From Oscillatoriales cyanobacterium (GTDB lineage Bacteria > Cyanobacteriota > Cyanobacteriia > CACIAM-69d): a stretch of 64,000 bases of DNA. The notes below the pieces were generated by a model, which had not been told where the DNA came from, made no database searches, and saw only the letters and a list, made by a program, of their open reading frames with translations. Below, one piece after another: positions 17,670 through 27,056 of this stretch. A program made the position numbers and the translations under genes. The stretch's first letter is position 1; every line of letters begins with the position of its first letter. The stretch is from contig RDXB01000035.1 of the NCBI GenBank assembly GCA_004292515.1, positions 82,779 through 146,778 of the forward strand, read 5' to 3'.

Positions 17670-18875
17670 TTAGGATTGCGATAGGCGCTTGACTTGGCTG
17701 TCGGCCAGGATTTGGTGGGCCTCGGTCAGAATGTGCAGGATGCGATCGGGATGGGGACTCTTGGCTAGGCAAGGTCGCAAGTCCAGCTCCGACAACTGAT
17801 CACCCCGCTTGCCTGGGAACCAGTGATCCCCAAAACCCAGCAGGTTGTAGCGCATCTTGCCATAGGCCACCAAGTCAAAGGCTTTCACCAAGTTCCAAAG
17901 CCAAACGATCGTCCGCACGCTGATATTTCCGGGCACTTCTTCGGGCGATGGTAGGCCCTGTTCCCAAGTCCGCAACCATGCCCGCCCTTCACCCAGGCCA
18001 AATTCCCGATCGAATGCTTCCATGGCGGCCTGTTCGAGGCGCTGTCGAATGGTTGGTAGATAGTCCGCAGCGCGATCGAGTAAGTCTAACGTTTTCAGAT
18101 GCTCGTCAAAATCGCTGGGCCGCGCGGCTCCCAGGCTCAGGGTATGCACTTGCGGATGGCTTAAGCAAAACAAGTTGTTGAACACCATCGGACTGAGGGG
18201 CTGGCAGAGTTCCGCCAACTTGGGTGACGGTTCATAGAGCAGCCCCCCTTTGTTGGAAGGGCTGATGATAAACACGCCCATGTCTAGCTGGTTTGCCGCC
18301 TCGATCGCCGCCCAATTGGTTTGGTTGATGTAGTACCAGTGCAAGTTGACGTAATCAAACTGGTTTGATCGCACCGCCTCCACAATCACGTCGCGCGGGC
18401 CATGGGTCGAAAAGCCCACAAAACGCACCCGACCGGCGGCTTGCCACTGGCGCACACGATCGAGACAGCCCCCGGGCCGCAGTGTCCATTCCAAATGCTC
18501 GCGCGTGTTGATGCCATGGATGCCCAGCAGATCCACATAGTCGAGCTTCAGGTGGCCCATGGATTGCTCAAACTGCCGCTCAAACTCCGTTGGGTCGGCG
18601 CTGGGGCCCACCTTGGTTTGCACAATCAGTTGCTCCCGGGGGTATTGGGGCAAAACCCAGCCCAGTTGCATCTCGGAGGAACCGTAGCCGCGCGCTGTTT
18701 CGATGTGGTTGATGCCCAGGGACAGGGCGCGATCGATCGTTGCGGCCAGGTTTTCTTGACCCGGCGCTTGAATTTGGTCGGGGGGTAAATCTTGCCAAGC
18801 TTGCTGGTAACGCATACCGCCGCAAGAAAACACCGGCATGGACAACTCGGTGCGCCCAAATCTTCGGTACAGCAT
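17670..18875 (-). CDS. Aldo/keto reductase
   Basis: This 401-residue protein has an AKR barrel over about residues 1-300 and a C-terminal extension. Catalytic positions: Tyr64 (ARGYGSSE), Lys88 (QTKVG) and His120 (LLGIHGIN). The usual Asp before them is Glu59 (HIETARGYG), which I believe is common in this bacterial subfamily. The extension, about 100 residues with LRTWEQGLPSPEEVPGN and repeated Trp/Tyr, resembles the helical C-terminal region of the ferredoxin-like AKR relatives but lacks their cysteine clusters. Substrate unknown. It is transcribed leftwards, 224 bp from the divergent DUF2325 gene. Confidence 0.9.
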   Translation of the reverse strand: MLYRRFGRTELSMPVFSCGGMRYQQAWQDLPPDQIQAPGQENLAATIDRALSLGINHIETARGYGSSEMQLGWVLPQYPREQLIVQTKVGPSADPTEFERQFEQSMGHLKLDYVDLLGIHGINTREHLEWTLRPGGCLDRVRQWQAAGRVRFVGFSTHGPRDVIVEAVRSNQFDYVNLHWYYINQTNWAAIEAANQLDMGVFIISPSNKGGLLYEPSPKLAELCQPLSPMVFNNLFCLSHPQVHTLSLGAARPSDFDEHLKTLDLLDRAADYLPTIRQRLEQAAMEAFDREFGLGEGRAWLRTWEQGLPSPEEVPGNISVRTIVWLWNLVKAFDLVAYGKMRYNLLGFGDHWFPGKRGDQLSELDLRPCLAKSPHPDRILHILTEAHQILADSQVKRLSQS

Positions 18876-19099
18876 TGGTCTTCAGTGGGGGGGGAATGCG
18901 TTATGACAGGAGGGGACTGGCCCGGCCAGCCCGTTTCCACGCTACCAGATCTGGCCTGATCCCGCTGGACGGTTGCTCGGCCGGGGTTTAAGGGACTCGA
19001 TCGCCCACCGTTGAAGGGAAGCGATAGGATTAAGTCATGCTTAAAAAGACAAACCCATAAACTGCCTGCCGCCCTAGGCGCACACCCCATAGGAGCCTC

Positions 19100-20125
19100 A
19101 TGGATATTACGGAACTCAGCGAACTCGAAAGTTCAGTCCAAGATTTGATTTCCGCCGCAAAAGTAGAACTGGAAGCAAAGCGCTTAGAAAAACAGCGAGA
19201 CGAATACTATCAGCACGCCCTTTCAGAAATTGAAACCCGGCTGAAGTCCGTCCTAGACCAGGTGCAAACCGCCCTGAGAACCCTGCCGGCCGATGAATTT
19301 GGCGACAGCATAACCCGCCGCAAACTGGAGGAGAAGGAAGCTGATATTTCCCAGCAATTGGCTGATGCGCCCCGATTGGCCTCAGAAGCAGCTGATCGCC
19401 AGTTGATTTTGCAGGAAGAGCGGCTAATTGAAGATCGCCTGCTCGATCAAACCAATCGCTGGCGACAGGAGTTGAAAGAAGACTTGCTGGATATGATCCG
19501 CGAGCAGCAGGATTTCTACAGTGCCACCGATGCTTCTGTGGCGATTCGGGGCTATATGCTCGATCTCAAGGCGATCGATGCCCTAGGCGATGTGCTCGAA
19601 GCTTTGATGGATCAAATCAATCAACACAGCGAAGAAGGCCCGGTGGCCAAGCGACGGGGCACCGACGAGCAAACGCTGATGTTCATCTATGAAAAGGCGA
19701 TGCAAAATCGGGCTAGGGTGGAGCGCAGTCCCGACGTGCGGCCCCAAACCCGCCATCGATCGTCCGAGCGCCGTCCGAATCCCTACGCTGATTTGACGGG
19801 CAAAGTGGTGGTGTTTGGGGGACACGATCGCTTAGAGTCTGCCGTCCGCAACCGGCTGCGTGATTCTAAGGTGGAGCTGATTTGGTGTACGGCCCAGGCT
19901 GGCTTGAACATGGCCCAGCAAGGGGAAAGTCATATTTCCAGCTCTGATTTGGTGATTATCGTGACGGGCTATGCCAGCCATTCCCTCACGGAAAAGGCAA
20001 TTCAGTCGGCTAAGAAAATGGGTATCGCCCCGGAAATGGTGAACACCACGGGCATGACCAAGTTGCTAGAGACGATCGAGTTTGGTCTGAAGGCCAAGCT
20101 GCTCGCTAAGCGATTGGGTGGGTAG
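19100..20125 (+). CDS. Coiled-coil protein with a C-terminal DUF2325 domain
   Basis: Residues 1-135 are a charged coiled coil (KRLEKQRDEYYQHALSEIETRLKSVLD). The C-terminal domain (about 232-330) reads LTGKVVVFGGHDRLESAVRNRL, CTAQAGLNMAQQ and SSDLVIIVTGYASHSLTEKAIQSAKK, which is DUF2325, a Rossmann-like fold whose members are often encoded near stress or metal-homeostasis genes. No cysteine pairs suggest a metal site. An AGGAG sequence 8 bp upstream supports the ATG at 19100. Function unknown. Confidence 0.8.
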   Translation: MDITELSELESSVQDLISAAKVELEAKRLEKQRDEYYQHALSEIETRLKSVLDQVQTALRTLPADEFGDSITRRKLEEKEADISQQLADAPRLASEAADRQLILQEERLIEDRLLDQTNRWRQELKEDLLDMIREQQDFYSATDASVAIRGYMLDLKAIDALGDVLEALMDQINQHSEEGPVAKRRGTDEQTLMFIYEKAMQNRARVERSPDVRPQTRHRSSERRPNPYADLTGKVVVFGGHDRLESAVRNRLRDSKVELIWCTAQAGLNMAQQGESHISSSDLVIIVTGYASHSLTEKAIQSAKKMGIAPEMVNTTGMTKLLETIEFGLKAKLLAKRLGG

Positions 20126-20190
20126 GTCACCCCATTCCGGGTCAACCCGGGCCGTAGTTCCCTGAGTCGGCCGACCGCTGGTGGGCCGGC

Positions 20191-21447
20191 CTACCCACGA
20201 GGGTCTGTGGGGGCCAATGCATAGACATCGGGCGATCGACCGAGGGCAAATTGGATCGATCGGCCGATCGTCTTGCTGGACAAGGTTAAAAACAGCAGCA
20301 AGGCCACCAAGGCCAAACCCGCTGCAATTTCAAACAGCACCCGGTAGCCCAAGGCATCGGACACGGTTCCCAGGCCCGGCCCCGAAATGGCAATGCCCAG
20401 GTCAAACCCCAACAGTACCAGGGAAAAGCTGCGGCCCCGTTCCTCAGCAGGGACGCGATCGGACACTAAGGCCACCATGGTCGGAATCAGCAGCCCTGCG
20501 CCCAGACCTTCCAACAGAGCCGCCAGCACAAATCCCTCCACGGACTCAGCCCGCGACAACAAGCCCATGGCGGCCACATAACAGACCAAGCTGAGGGTGA
20601 TGAAGGAGCCGCGACCCAGGCGATCGGACTGACGGCCAGACAGAAACCGGGCCCCAAAACTGGCCACCGCCGCGGCCGAGTAAAACAATCCGGGAATCAA
20701 GTTGACGCGACTTTCCACAATCAGCAACGGCACAAAGGTGCTGAGAGTGCCAAAGACTAGGCCGATCGCTAACATCACCAGAGCCGGGGTACGCAGGTGC
20801 GGGGCGGCCAGCTTGCCCCAAAAGCGATCGTCCCGGGGGTGGTCGGCCGTGGCGATCGGTTCCGGTGGGCGAGACTGTTCGCGAATGAAGGTCATGCCCA
20901 ACACGGCTCCCATACCAAAGAGGGCCGCCATCGCGAAGGTGGGGAAAAAGCCAAAGCTGGTTTGTAAATAGCTGCCCAAGGCGGGGCCGATCGCCACGCC
21001 CACCGGTTGGGTCAGAGTCATGTAGCCGATCAGTTCACCCTTGCGATCGGGCGGTGAAAGATCCACCACCAGAGCACTGTAGCCCGTGGTGAAGGCAGCA
21101 ATGCTCAAGCCGTGAAACACGCGCACCAGCATCAGCAGGGGAATTGATGAGGCCAGGGTATAGCCGATCGGGGCAATCATGGCGACGGCCGCGCCAATCA
21201 GCAAGACCGATCGCCGACCGCGTCGATCAGCCATTTGACCCAACTGTGGCCGCGACAGCAACAGTCCGATCGCAAACGAACCCATCACCAAGCCCACTTG
21301 GCTGTCATTGCCCCCCACATGGCGCACGTACAAAGACAGCACAGGCAGTTGGGAGGCCATACTGCACCAAAACAACAGCGCCGCGCCCGCCAAGCACAAT
21401 AGATTCCGCCGGTATTCTGCCGGCAGCGATCGAAACAGCGATAACAC
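20191..21447 (-). CDS. Major facilitator superfamily transporter
   Basis: This 418-residue protein has about 12 membrane helices in two halves. The MFS loop 2-3 motif reads GQMADRRGRRSVLLIG (about 70-85), and its repeat in the second half reads GRQSDRLGRGSFI. PVGVAIGPALGSYL (about 150) is the helix-5 motif C pattern associated with antiporters (drug or metabolite efflux). It starts with GTG at 21447. It converges with the DUF2325 gene with a 65-bp gap that contains a G+C-rich dyad. Substrate not predictable. Confidence 0.9.
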   Translation of the reverse strand: MLSLFRSLPAEYRRNLLCLAGAALLFWCSMASQLPVLSLYVRHVGGNDSQVGLVMGSFAIGLLLSRPQLGQMADRRGRRSVLLIGAAVAMIAPIGYTLASSIPLLMLVRVFHGLSIAAFTTGYSALVVDLSPPDRKGELIGYMTLTQPVGVAIGPALGSYLQTSFGFFPTFAMAALFGMGAVLGMTFIREQSRPPEPIATADHPRDDRFWGKLAAPHLRTPALVMLAIGLVFGTLSTFVPLLIVESRVNLIPGLFYSAAAVASFGARFLSGRQSDRLGRGSFITLSLVCYVAAMGLLSRAESVEGFVLAALLEGLGAGLLIPTMVALVSDRVPAEERGRSFSLVLLGFDLGIAISGPGLGTVSDALGYRVLFEIAAGLALVALLLFLTLSSKTIGRSIQFALGRSPDVYALAPTDPRG

Positions 21448-21477
21448 GACAGCCTCAAGCGTCTACACGCTGACGAA

Positions 21478-21564
21478 TAAGATCTGTCATTCTAAAGAAG
21501 TTTTGGTAGTGCCCACCAGGTTAAGATCTGTCATTCTAAAGAAGTTTTGGTAGTGCCCACCAGG
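21478..21564. repeat. Two identical 43-bp direct repeats (period 44)
   Basis: Copies at 21478-21520 and 21522-21564 begin TAAGATCTGTCATTCTAAAG and end GTAGTGCCCACCAGG, separated by a single T. They sit about 30 bp upstream of the MFS start codon, where they would duplicate any promoter or operator element. Confidence 0.95.
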
Positions 21565-21719
21565 TCTCTCACCCATTCAGTTCATCATTTGGGTAAGGAG
21601 AGTGGTTGCCAAGACACTGACTAGAAGGTGATCTCGTCCATGACTGTGGTGGTTATGCCTGTCACTGGTCTACCACCCTACAGTCTTAATCGGCTCAATC
21701 AGTGCAAATTTGCCGATCG

Positions 21720-23675
21720 CTATGGGTACTGAAATTGTCGATCGCCCGCGATCGCCCACATTTTTCCCCCTTCCCAATCTTGGGTAATCAACGGTTTTTC
21801 GGGGTTGTTGAAATTAGTCGATCGATAGGCGGGAAACTGGCCCCAATCAACCTTTTGACCGTTGCGCTCAACCGTTGGAAGCGCCGCGCCGCGATGGGTG
21901 ACGGCTAGGCGATCGCCCCGGGAATCACGGAAAGTCACCGTTTTACCGGTCAGTTCCCAGCGCGACCGCCCCAACACGGACCGCTTGAAGGATGCAAAAT
22001 CCCCGTCATTTTCCGGTTCGCCCACTTCCATCGCCCAGCCGGTGATCGCCTCGGGCGGGGTCGATCGCTCGGGTCGCGCCACCCACAGCCGATCGCTCGG
22101 GTAGCGTTTTTGCAGTTCGGCTGTTTGGCTCGCGTCGATCGCCGGTAAGGACAAGCCGATCGGGTGAATCGCCACCCAGGTGGTTTCAAAGCGCCAAAAC
22201 AGCACCGGCCGGCCCGCTGAGTCGATCGCCGTTTCCGCCACCACCGACGCGGGCAAACTCCACTGGAACGGCGCGCCCCCATCGTTTAGCCACAGCAGCA
22301 GGGGCCCAAACTGCCCGATCGCCTCGTGGGTTTGCTCCTGGTGGTGGGTGGAAATTTTGCCGGGGTTCACGCCGGAGCTGGCGACCAGGTAATCGACCCC
22401 GCGCCGATCGTTTTGGGCGAGGAATTTGAAGCCGTTCACATCCGTGCCAGAGCCTTGGGCCAGGCTGCCAAATTGGAACGATCGCCCAAAATAGAGGGTT
22501 TCGTAATAGAGCGGTCGATCGCGCGCGCCGGGTCGCCAATGTTCGTAGGTCGGTTTGCCCGCCTGGATTTCCTGGGGCCGATCAAACTGTTTGCGGGCGA
22601 TCGCCACGGCCGCGGCCGGCGGTCGGTAGCCACTGGTCAAGGCATGCACAACATCGGGATCAGCGTCAGGGTCGGGGGCGATCGCCTCACTAAAATAGAG
22701 ACTCATCAACTTGCTGGCCAGGGAAGCTCGGGGCGCATTGCCCTTGCTGGCATCCCGTTTGGTGGGGCCGCCGAAGCCGCCGCGCCAATATTTCAGCGCT
22801 CCCGTGATGCTCAACCAATCGAGGGCACTCTTGGCCAGGGCGCGCATTTCCGGCTCCGGCCCAAAGTCGTAGAGATTCAGCCAAGCGGTGAAGGTGTGGC
22901 CCCAGTAGGTTTCCGAGTCCCACTCGCCCTGGCCGATTTTGTAGAGGTTGTGGGCAAAACTGCGGAGCCGATCGCGGTAAATCACCGCTGTGTCCCGGTT
23001 GCCCGCCTCCATCGCAAACAAATAGACCGCTACCTCGCGCATCGATCGCAAATTATCCGTGTTGCGGCAATCGACCCAGGTGATGCAGTTGTCGCGGGAC
23101 TGGTTCCAAAAGGGCTGCGGCGTAAGAAAAAATTGCTTGAGCGGATCTTGGCGCGTCCAAACCGCCGCCGCTTGCTTCATCCGATCGCGGTAGCTCGGCT
23201 CCAGATAGCGACCAAAGTAGAAGTATTTGCGGACTTGTCCCTTGAGGGTGAAGGCGGGGTAGAGATCAATCCCGAAGGTGTGTTCGGTGCTGCTGGGAAT
23301 CGGGTCGGGCTGCTGCAAAAAGCCGATCGCCCGATCGCGATTGCCCGCCAAAAAATCCAGCATCGCCTTGGGATAGGACTTTTTTTCGTTCTCGAAATAG
23401 CCGTTGCCGTAGCTCTTGGGGTTGGCAAATTGGGCGATTAGCTCGCGGCCGCGTTGCTGGTAGGTGGCTTCCCAGTCTGCGGGCCAGGGATTAGCCCCAT
23501 CGGCCGGGGCGATCGCCTCTTTGGCAATCTCGTTGGGGCTTACGGGGCCGGTCGTCACTGGGGCGGCGATCGGGGTCGATCGCGGTGAGTTGAGATCGCC
23601 CGCCTGCACCGTGCAACCCAGGGCGATCGCCCCCAAGGCCAAGGCCCAAACCCCCTTGCTGAGATGGCCGCGCAC
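21720..23675 (-). CDS. Large secreted lipoprotein, function unknown
   Basis: A 651-residue protein starting at a GTG with AGGAG eight bases upstream; the longer TTG-started frame adds 17 unlikely residues. The N-terminus is a lipoprotein signal with lipobox LGAIALGC (Cys at about 21). The mature part is Trp/Tyr/Arg-rich: helical to about 420 (LAKSALDWLSITGALKYWRGGFGGPTKR), then beta-rich with VFWRFETTWVAIHP and GKTVTFRDSRGDRLAVTHRG. An alpha-toroid plus beta-sandwich layout as in polysaccharide lyases is conceivable, but no catalytic motif is recognised. Probably membrane-anchored and periplasmic. Also odd: an internal VDCRNTDNLRSMREV stretch with several Cys nearby. Confidence 0.75.
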   Translation of the reverse strand: MRGHLSKGVWALALGAIALGCTVQAGDLNSPRSTPIAAPVTTGPVSPNEIAKEAIAPADGANPWPADWEATYQQRGRELIAQFANPKSYGNGYFENEKKSYPKAMLDFLAGNRDRAIGFLQQPDPIPSSTEHTFGIDLYPAFTLKGQVRKYFYFGRYLEPSYRDRMKQAAAVWTRQDPLKQFFLTPQPFWNQSRDNCITWVDCRNTDNLRSMREVAVYLFAMEAGNRDTAVIYRDRLRSFAHNLYKIGQGEWDSETYWGHTFTAWLNLYDFGPEPEMRALAKSALDWLSITGALKYWRGGFGGPTKRDASKGNAPRASLASKLMSLYFSEAIAPDPDADPDVVHALTSGYRPPAAAVAIARKQFDRPQEIQAGKPTYEHWRPGARDRPLYYETLYFGRSFQFGSLAQGSGTDVNGFKFLAQNDRRGVDYLVASSGVNPGKISTHHQEQTHEAIGQFGPLLLWLNDGGAPFQWSLPASVVAETAIDSAGRPVLFWRFETTWVAIHPIGLSLPAIDASQTAELQKRYPSDRLWVARPERSTPPEAITGWAMEVGEPENDGDFASFKRSVLGRSRWELTGKTVTFRDSRGDRLAVTHRGAALPTVERNGQKVDWGQFPAYRSTNFNNPEKPLITQDWEGGKMWAIAGDRQFQYP

Positions 23676-23764
23676 TGTAATTGCTCCTGATAAGCTGAAG
23701 GGCCTGTCGTCTTTTCCGCAAGGCAAGCTACAACGATTGATCTGCCCCGCCCCAATCGTTGTAA

Positions 23765-23784
23765 CAAGGGGCTTAAGCCCCTTG
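23765..23784. repeat. Core palindrome of the CAAGGGGCTTAAGCCCCTTG family
   Basis: Perfect 20-bp copy with inverted-orientation flanks (ATCGTTGTAA to the left, CTGCCCTACGATCG and CAATCAGCATTTCAGG to the right). It lies between the divergent large-lipoprotein and CbiG-CobJ genes. Confidence 0.95.
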
Positions 23785-23868
23785 CTGCCCTACGATCGCA
23801 TCACGGTGCAATCAGCATTTCAGGCGATAGGACGACAAACTTAAACATCCTGATTGACTCTCAGACCC

Positions 23869-25746
23869 ATGACCGATCGCCCGTCCGTTGCCATCCTAGC
23901 GCCCACCCCTCGCGGCTTGCGGCTGGCCCGCCAAATCCAAGCGGGCATCCCCGAGGCGATCGCCTGGACGAAACCGGGGGCGATCGGCGCGGGCGATCGG
24001 CCAGCCCAAACGGAGATCTACCAAGACTTTGGGGCCTGCGTCGCCGATCGCTGGGCCGCCGGTCAGCCGATCGTCTTTATCTTGGCCGTGGGGGCCGCCG
24101 TCCGGGCGATCGCGCCCCATCTGCAAGACAAGCGCACCGATCCGCCCGTGGTGGTGGTGGACGAAACGGGTCGCCATGTGGTGAGCTTGGCCGGTGGGCA
24201 CATTGGCGGGGCCGATGCGTTGGCGCGGCAGGTGGCGGGCCTGTTGGGCGTGGAGCCGATCATCACCAGTGCCTCGGAAGGCCAAGGGCTACCGGCGATC
24301 GACCTACTGGGTGAGCCTTACGGTTGGCGGCGCGGCCAGGGCGATTGGTTGGGTGTGGCCAGCGCGATCGCCCGGTTCGAGACCGTGGGCGTGGTGCAGA
24401 CCTGTGGCTGGACGCTCTGGATCGAGGAGCTGGCGGGGTTTCACCCGTTCGTGCTGCTGTCGGAGGCGGATCTAGAGGACTTGTCACCCCAGGTGCGGGC
24501 GATCGTTTGGATTAGCGATCGCCCCTTGCCGCCTTTGTCGGTTCCCGCCGTGGCTTGGCATCCGCGCACAATTTGGGTGGGCATCGGTTGTGAGCGGCAC
24601 ACGCCCCTGGAGCAACTGGCGGCGGCCTTGGCGATGGTGATTGAGCAGCGGGAGTTGGCCCCGGAGGCGATCGCCGGCCTCGCGTCGATCGACCTAAAAG
24701 CCGATGAAGTGGGCTTGCTGGCCCTAGCCGATCGCTTAGATCTGCCCACCCGTTGGTTTACGGCGGCGCAATTGGCCCCGATCGCCGTGCCCAACCCGTC
24801 GGAGGTGGTGCGATCGGAAGTGGGCACACCTTCCGTGGCCGAAGCGGCGGCCCGACTGGCAGCGGGTGGGGCTGAATTACTCACCGAAAAACAGGTGTTT
24901 CGCGCCCCAACCGGTGGCAACGGCGCTTGCACGATCGCCCTGGCCCGCAGCGATCGGGAATATACGCCCAAACCCGGCAAGCTGTGGCTGATCGGCACAG
25001 GCCCCGGCGCGTTGGATCAAATTACGCCAGCCGTCCGCGCCACCCTCAGCCGATGCGACGCGGTAATCGGCTATCAGCTCTATTTGGATTTGTTAGCCCC
25101 CTTGTTGCATCCAGGGCAAATCATTGAAGGCAGCCCGATCACCCGGGAAAAACAGCGGGCCGAACGGGCGATCGACCTGGCCGAGCGGGGACTAACGGTG
25201 GCCGTGGTCTCCTCCGGTGATTGCGGCATCTACGCCATGGCCGGGTTGGTGTTGGAATGTTTGGTGGCGCGGGGCTGGGATGGCCAAGCACCCGAGGTGG
25301 AAGTCCTGCCAGGAATCACGGCCCTGCAAGCGGCAGCGGCCCGGGTCGGTGCGCCCTTGATGCACGATTTTTGTGCGATTTCCCTGTCGGATTTGCTCAC
25401 GCCCTGGCCGGTGATTGTGCAGCGGTTGCAGGCGGCGGCGATCGGCGATTTCGTCGTGGCGCTCTACAATCCCCGATCGCAAACCCGCCAAACCCAAATC
25501 GAAACGGCCTTCGAGATTCTGCGGGAACATCGATCGCCCGACACGCCCGTGGTGCTGGCCCGATCGCTGCACCGGCCCGATGAGCAAATAACGATCGCAA
25601 CCCTCAACACCGTTGATCTCGGGGCGATCGATATGTTGACCGTCGTGCTGATTGGTAATGCCAGCACGTTTGCCCATGGCGATCGGGTGATTACGCCGCG
25701 TGGCTATGCCGTTCGCACCCCACCGTCTAGCTTGTCTATGAGCTAA
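23869..25746 (+). CDS. CbiG-CobJ fusion: cobalt-precorrin-5A hydrolase and precorrin-3B C17-methyltransferase
   Basis: This 625-residue cobalamin-pathway fusion has two parts. Residues 1-360 are CbiG: FILAVGAAVRAIAPHLQDKRTDPPVVVVDETGRHVVSLAGGHIGGADALAR in the middle and WVGIGCERHTPLEQL to start its C-terminal domain. Residues 371-615 are CobJ/CbiH: GKLWLIGTGPGALDQITPA, then VAVVSSGDCGIYAMAG, EVLPGITALQAAAARVGAPLMHDFCAISLSDLLTPW and VALYNPRSQTR, typical of SAM-dependent tetrapyrrole methylases. CbiG opens the delta-lactone ring; CobJ methylates C17 with ring contraction. Such fusions occur in several cyanobacteria. The start at 23869 gives MTDRPSVAIL; an upstream ATG adds five residues. No B12 riboswitch was seen. 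Confidence 0.93.
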   Translation: MTDRPSVAILAPTPRGLRLARQIQAGIPEAIAWTKPGAIGAGDRPAQTEIYQDFGACVADRWAAGQPIVFILAVGAAVRAIAPHLQDKRTDPPVVVVDETGRHVVSLAGGHIGGADALARQVAGLLGVEPIITSASEGQGLPAIDLLGEPYGWRRGQGDWLGVASAIARFETVGVVQTCGWTLWIEELAGFHPFVLLSEADLEDLSPQVRAIVWISDRPLPPLSVPAVAWHPRTIWVGIGCERHTPLEQLAAALAMVIEQRELAPEAIAGLASIDLKADEVGLLALADRLDLPTRWFTAAQLAPIAVPNPSEVVRSEVGTPSVAEAAARLAAGGAELLTEKQVFRAPTGGNGACTIALARSDREYTPKPGKLWLIGTGPGALDQITPAVRATLSRCDAVIGYQLYLDLLAPLLHPGQIIEGSPITREKQRAERAIDLAERGLTVAVVSSGDCGIYAMAGLVLECLVARGWDGQAPEVEVLPGITALQAAAARVGAPLMHDFCAISLSDLLTPWPVIVQRLQAAAIGDFVVALYNPRSQTRQTQIETAFEILREHRSPDTPVVLARSLHRPDEQITIATLNTVDLGAIDMLTVVLIGNASTFAHGDRVITPRGYAVRTPPSSLSMS

Positions 25747-25795
25747 TCGAAAAAGCCACCTTAACAGGACGGGGCTTATACCCGTTTTTTGAGTC

Positions 25796-26980
25796 ATGTC
25801 GTCTTCCGATCCTCAAACCGCCCAGGGGACTGATGCCACACCCGCAACGGGATGCAAGGGCGCTAGTTCTTTAAGTTCTTTATCTGAAAGTTCTTTATCT
25901 AAAAGCTTTGTGCCCGATCGCCCCCTTGCGGATTGGCCGTTGGTGGTGCGGGCGCTGGACTTTGCGGCCCACAAGCACCGAAACCAGCGCCGCAAAGATC
26001 GCGCCCGATCGCCCTACATCAACCACCCGATCGATGTCCTCACGGCCCTGGTGTTGGAAGCCGGGATTACCGATAGCCCCTTATTGGCGGCGGCCCTGTT
26101 GCACGACACTCTGGAAGACACCGACACGACCGCCCAGGAATTGATCGAGGTCTTTGGGGATGAGATTGCGGCCATTGTGGCGGAAGTGACAGACGACAAG
26201 CGCTTGCCCAAGGCTGAACGCAAGCGGTTGCAAATTGCCCATGGCCCGACCTTGAGCGATCGGGCCAAGCTGGTGAAGCTAGCCGACAAGCTCTGCAATT
26301 TGCGCGATGTTCACCAATCGCCTCCAGTCCACTGGTCGATCGAACGGCGGCGCGCCTATTTTGACTGGGCCGAGAAGGTGGTCACGGCCCTGGGCGCTAC
26401 CCATCCGGTGCTCACCCATGCCCTTGAGACCGTGTTGGCGATCGGACGGGCCGATCTCGATCGCGACCGGGTTCAAGGGGCCGCGCGGCGGATTTATTGG
26501 GCAGGGCCGTTGTTTTCGGTGGGCGAGCGGTGGTTTAACCAAGTCCTGAGCGATCGCTTACAGGCAGCGGGCTACCAGGTGTTTTTGCCCCAGGCAGAAT
26601 GTGCCAGATTGACGGAAACGGCGGCCATTTTCGATCGCTGTCGATCGGGTTTGCAACAGGCCGATGGGGTGATTGCGGTGCTGGATGGAGCCGATGCGGA
26701 CTCGGGTACTTGCTGGGAATGTGGCTACGCCTTTGCCCAAAAGCTGCCGATCGTGGCGATTCGGACGGATTTTCGAGCGTCGGGCGATTCCGGTGGCTTT
26801 AACGCCATGTTGTTGGCTTCGGCCCAGGCGGTAGTGACCTTGGCCGACCCAGCGGCGGAGTTGCCGGCCAACCTCGATCGCTTGGGTCAAGATCTACTGT
26901 TTGCCCTCAGCATGATCGGCCTCGATCCCCTGAAGGAACCGATCGCCAATGCTCCGACAGCCGCTATCTATCCAGGATAA
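25796..26980 (+). CDS. MESH1-like alarmone hydrolase fused to a nucleoside 2-deoxyribosyltransferase-like domain
   Basis: Residues 45-215 match the small HD-type ppGpp hydrolase MESH1: LDFAAHKHRNQRRKD, YINHPIDVLTAL, LLHDTLEDTDTT, TDDKRLPKAERKRLQ and KLVKLADKLCNLRD. Metal ligands His77, His103, Asp104 and Asp164 and the catalytic Glu107-Asp108 pair have the same spacing as in MESH1 (26 residues from the first His to His-Asp, 61 to the last Asp). Residues 233-370 match nucleoside 2-deoxyribosyltransferases: YWAGPLFSVGERWFN, LQQADGVIAVLDG and GTCWECGYAFA with Glu308 as the expected nucleophile. The N-terminal 40 residues are a low-complexity Ser/Leu tract encoded by short DNA repeats. Predicted to remove pyrophosphate from (p)ppGpp or dephosphorylate NADPH, and to act on a (deoxy)nucleoside. 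The combined role is unknown. It follows the CbiG-CobJ gene by 49 bp, probably co-transcribed. Confidence 0.85.
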   Translation: MSSSDPQTAQGTDATPATGCKGASSLSSLSESSLSKSFVPDRPLADWPLVVRALDFAAHKHRNQRRKDRARSPYINHPIDVLTALVLEAGITDSPLLAAALLHDTLEDTDTTAQELIEVFGDEIAAIVAEVTDDKRLPKAERKRLQIAHGPTLSDRAKLVKLADKLCNLRDVHQSPPVHWSIERRRAYFDWAEKVVTALGATHPVLTHALETVLAIGRADLDRDRVQGAARRIYWAGPLFSVGERWFNQVLSDRLQAAGYQVFLPQAECARLTETAAIFDRCRSGLQQADGVIAVLDGADADSGTCWECGYAFAQKLPIVAIRTDFRASGDSGGFNAMLLASAQAVVTLADPAAELPANLDRLGQDLLFALSMIGLDPLKEPIANAPTAAIYPG

Positions 26981-27056
26981 GGACGGGGTAAGCCACCGGG
27001 CGATCGCCCCTCTGGATTGGTTTCTCTCAGGTTCTGCTTGCCCTAGGTTCTCAGTT

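Noticed and set aside
20126..20190. G+C-rich dyad as terminator between two convergent genes
   Set aside because: The arms do not pair well enough and no U-run follows on either strand.
22326..23441. Long plus-strand open frame antisense to the large lipoprotein gene
   Set aside because: The opposite frame has a signal peptide, a lipobox and a good Shine-Dalgarno sequence; the plus-strand product looks like a shadow.
23727..23868. Possible cobalamin riboswitch before the CbiG-CobJ gene
   Set aside because: No B12-box sequence was found; the space is occupied by a palindromic repeat.
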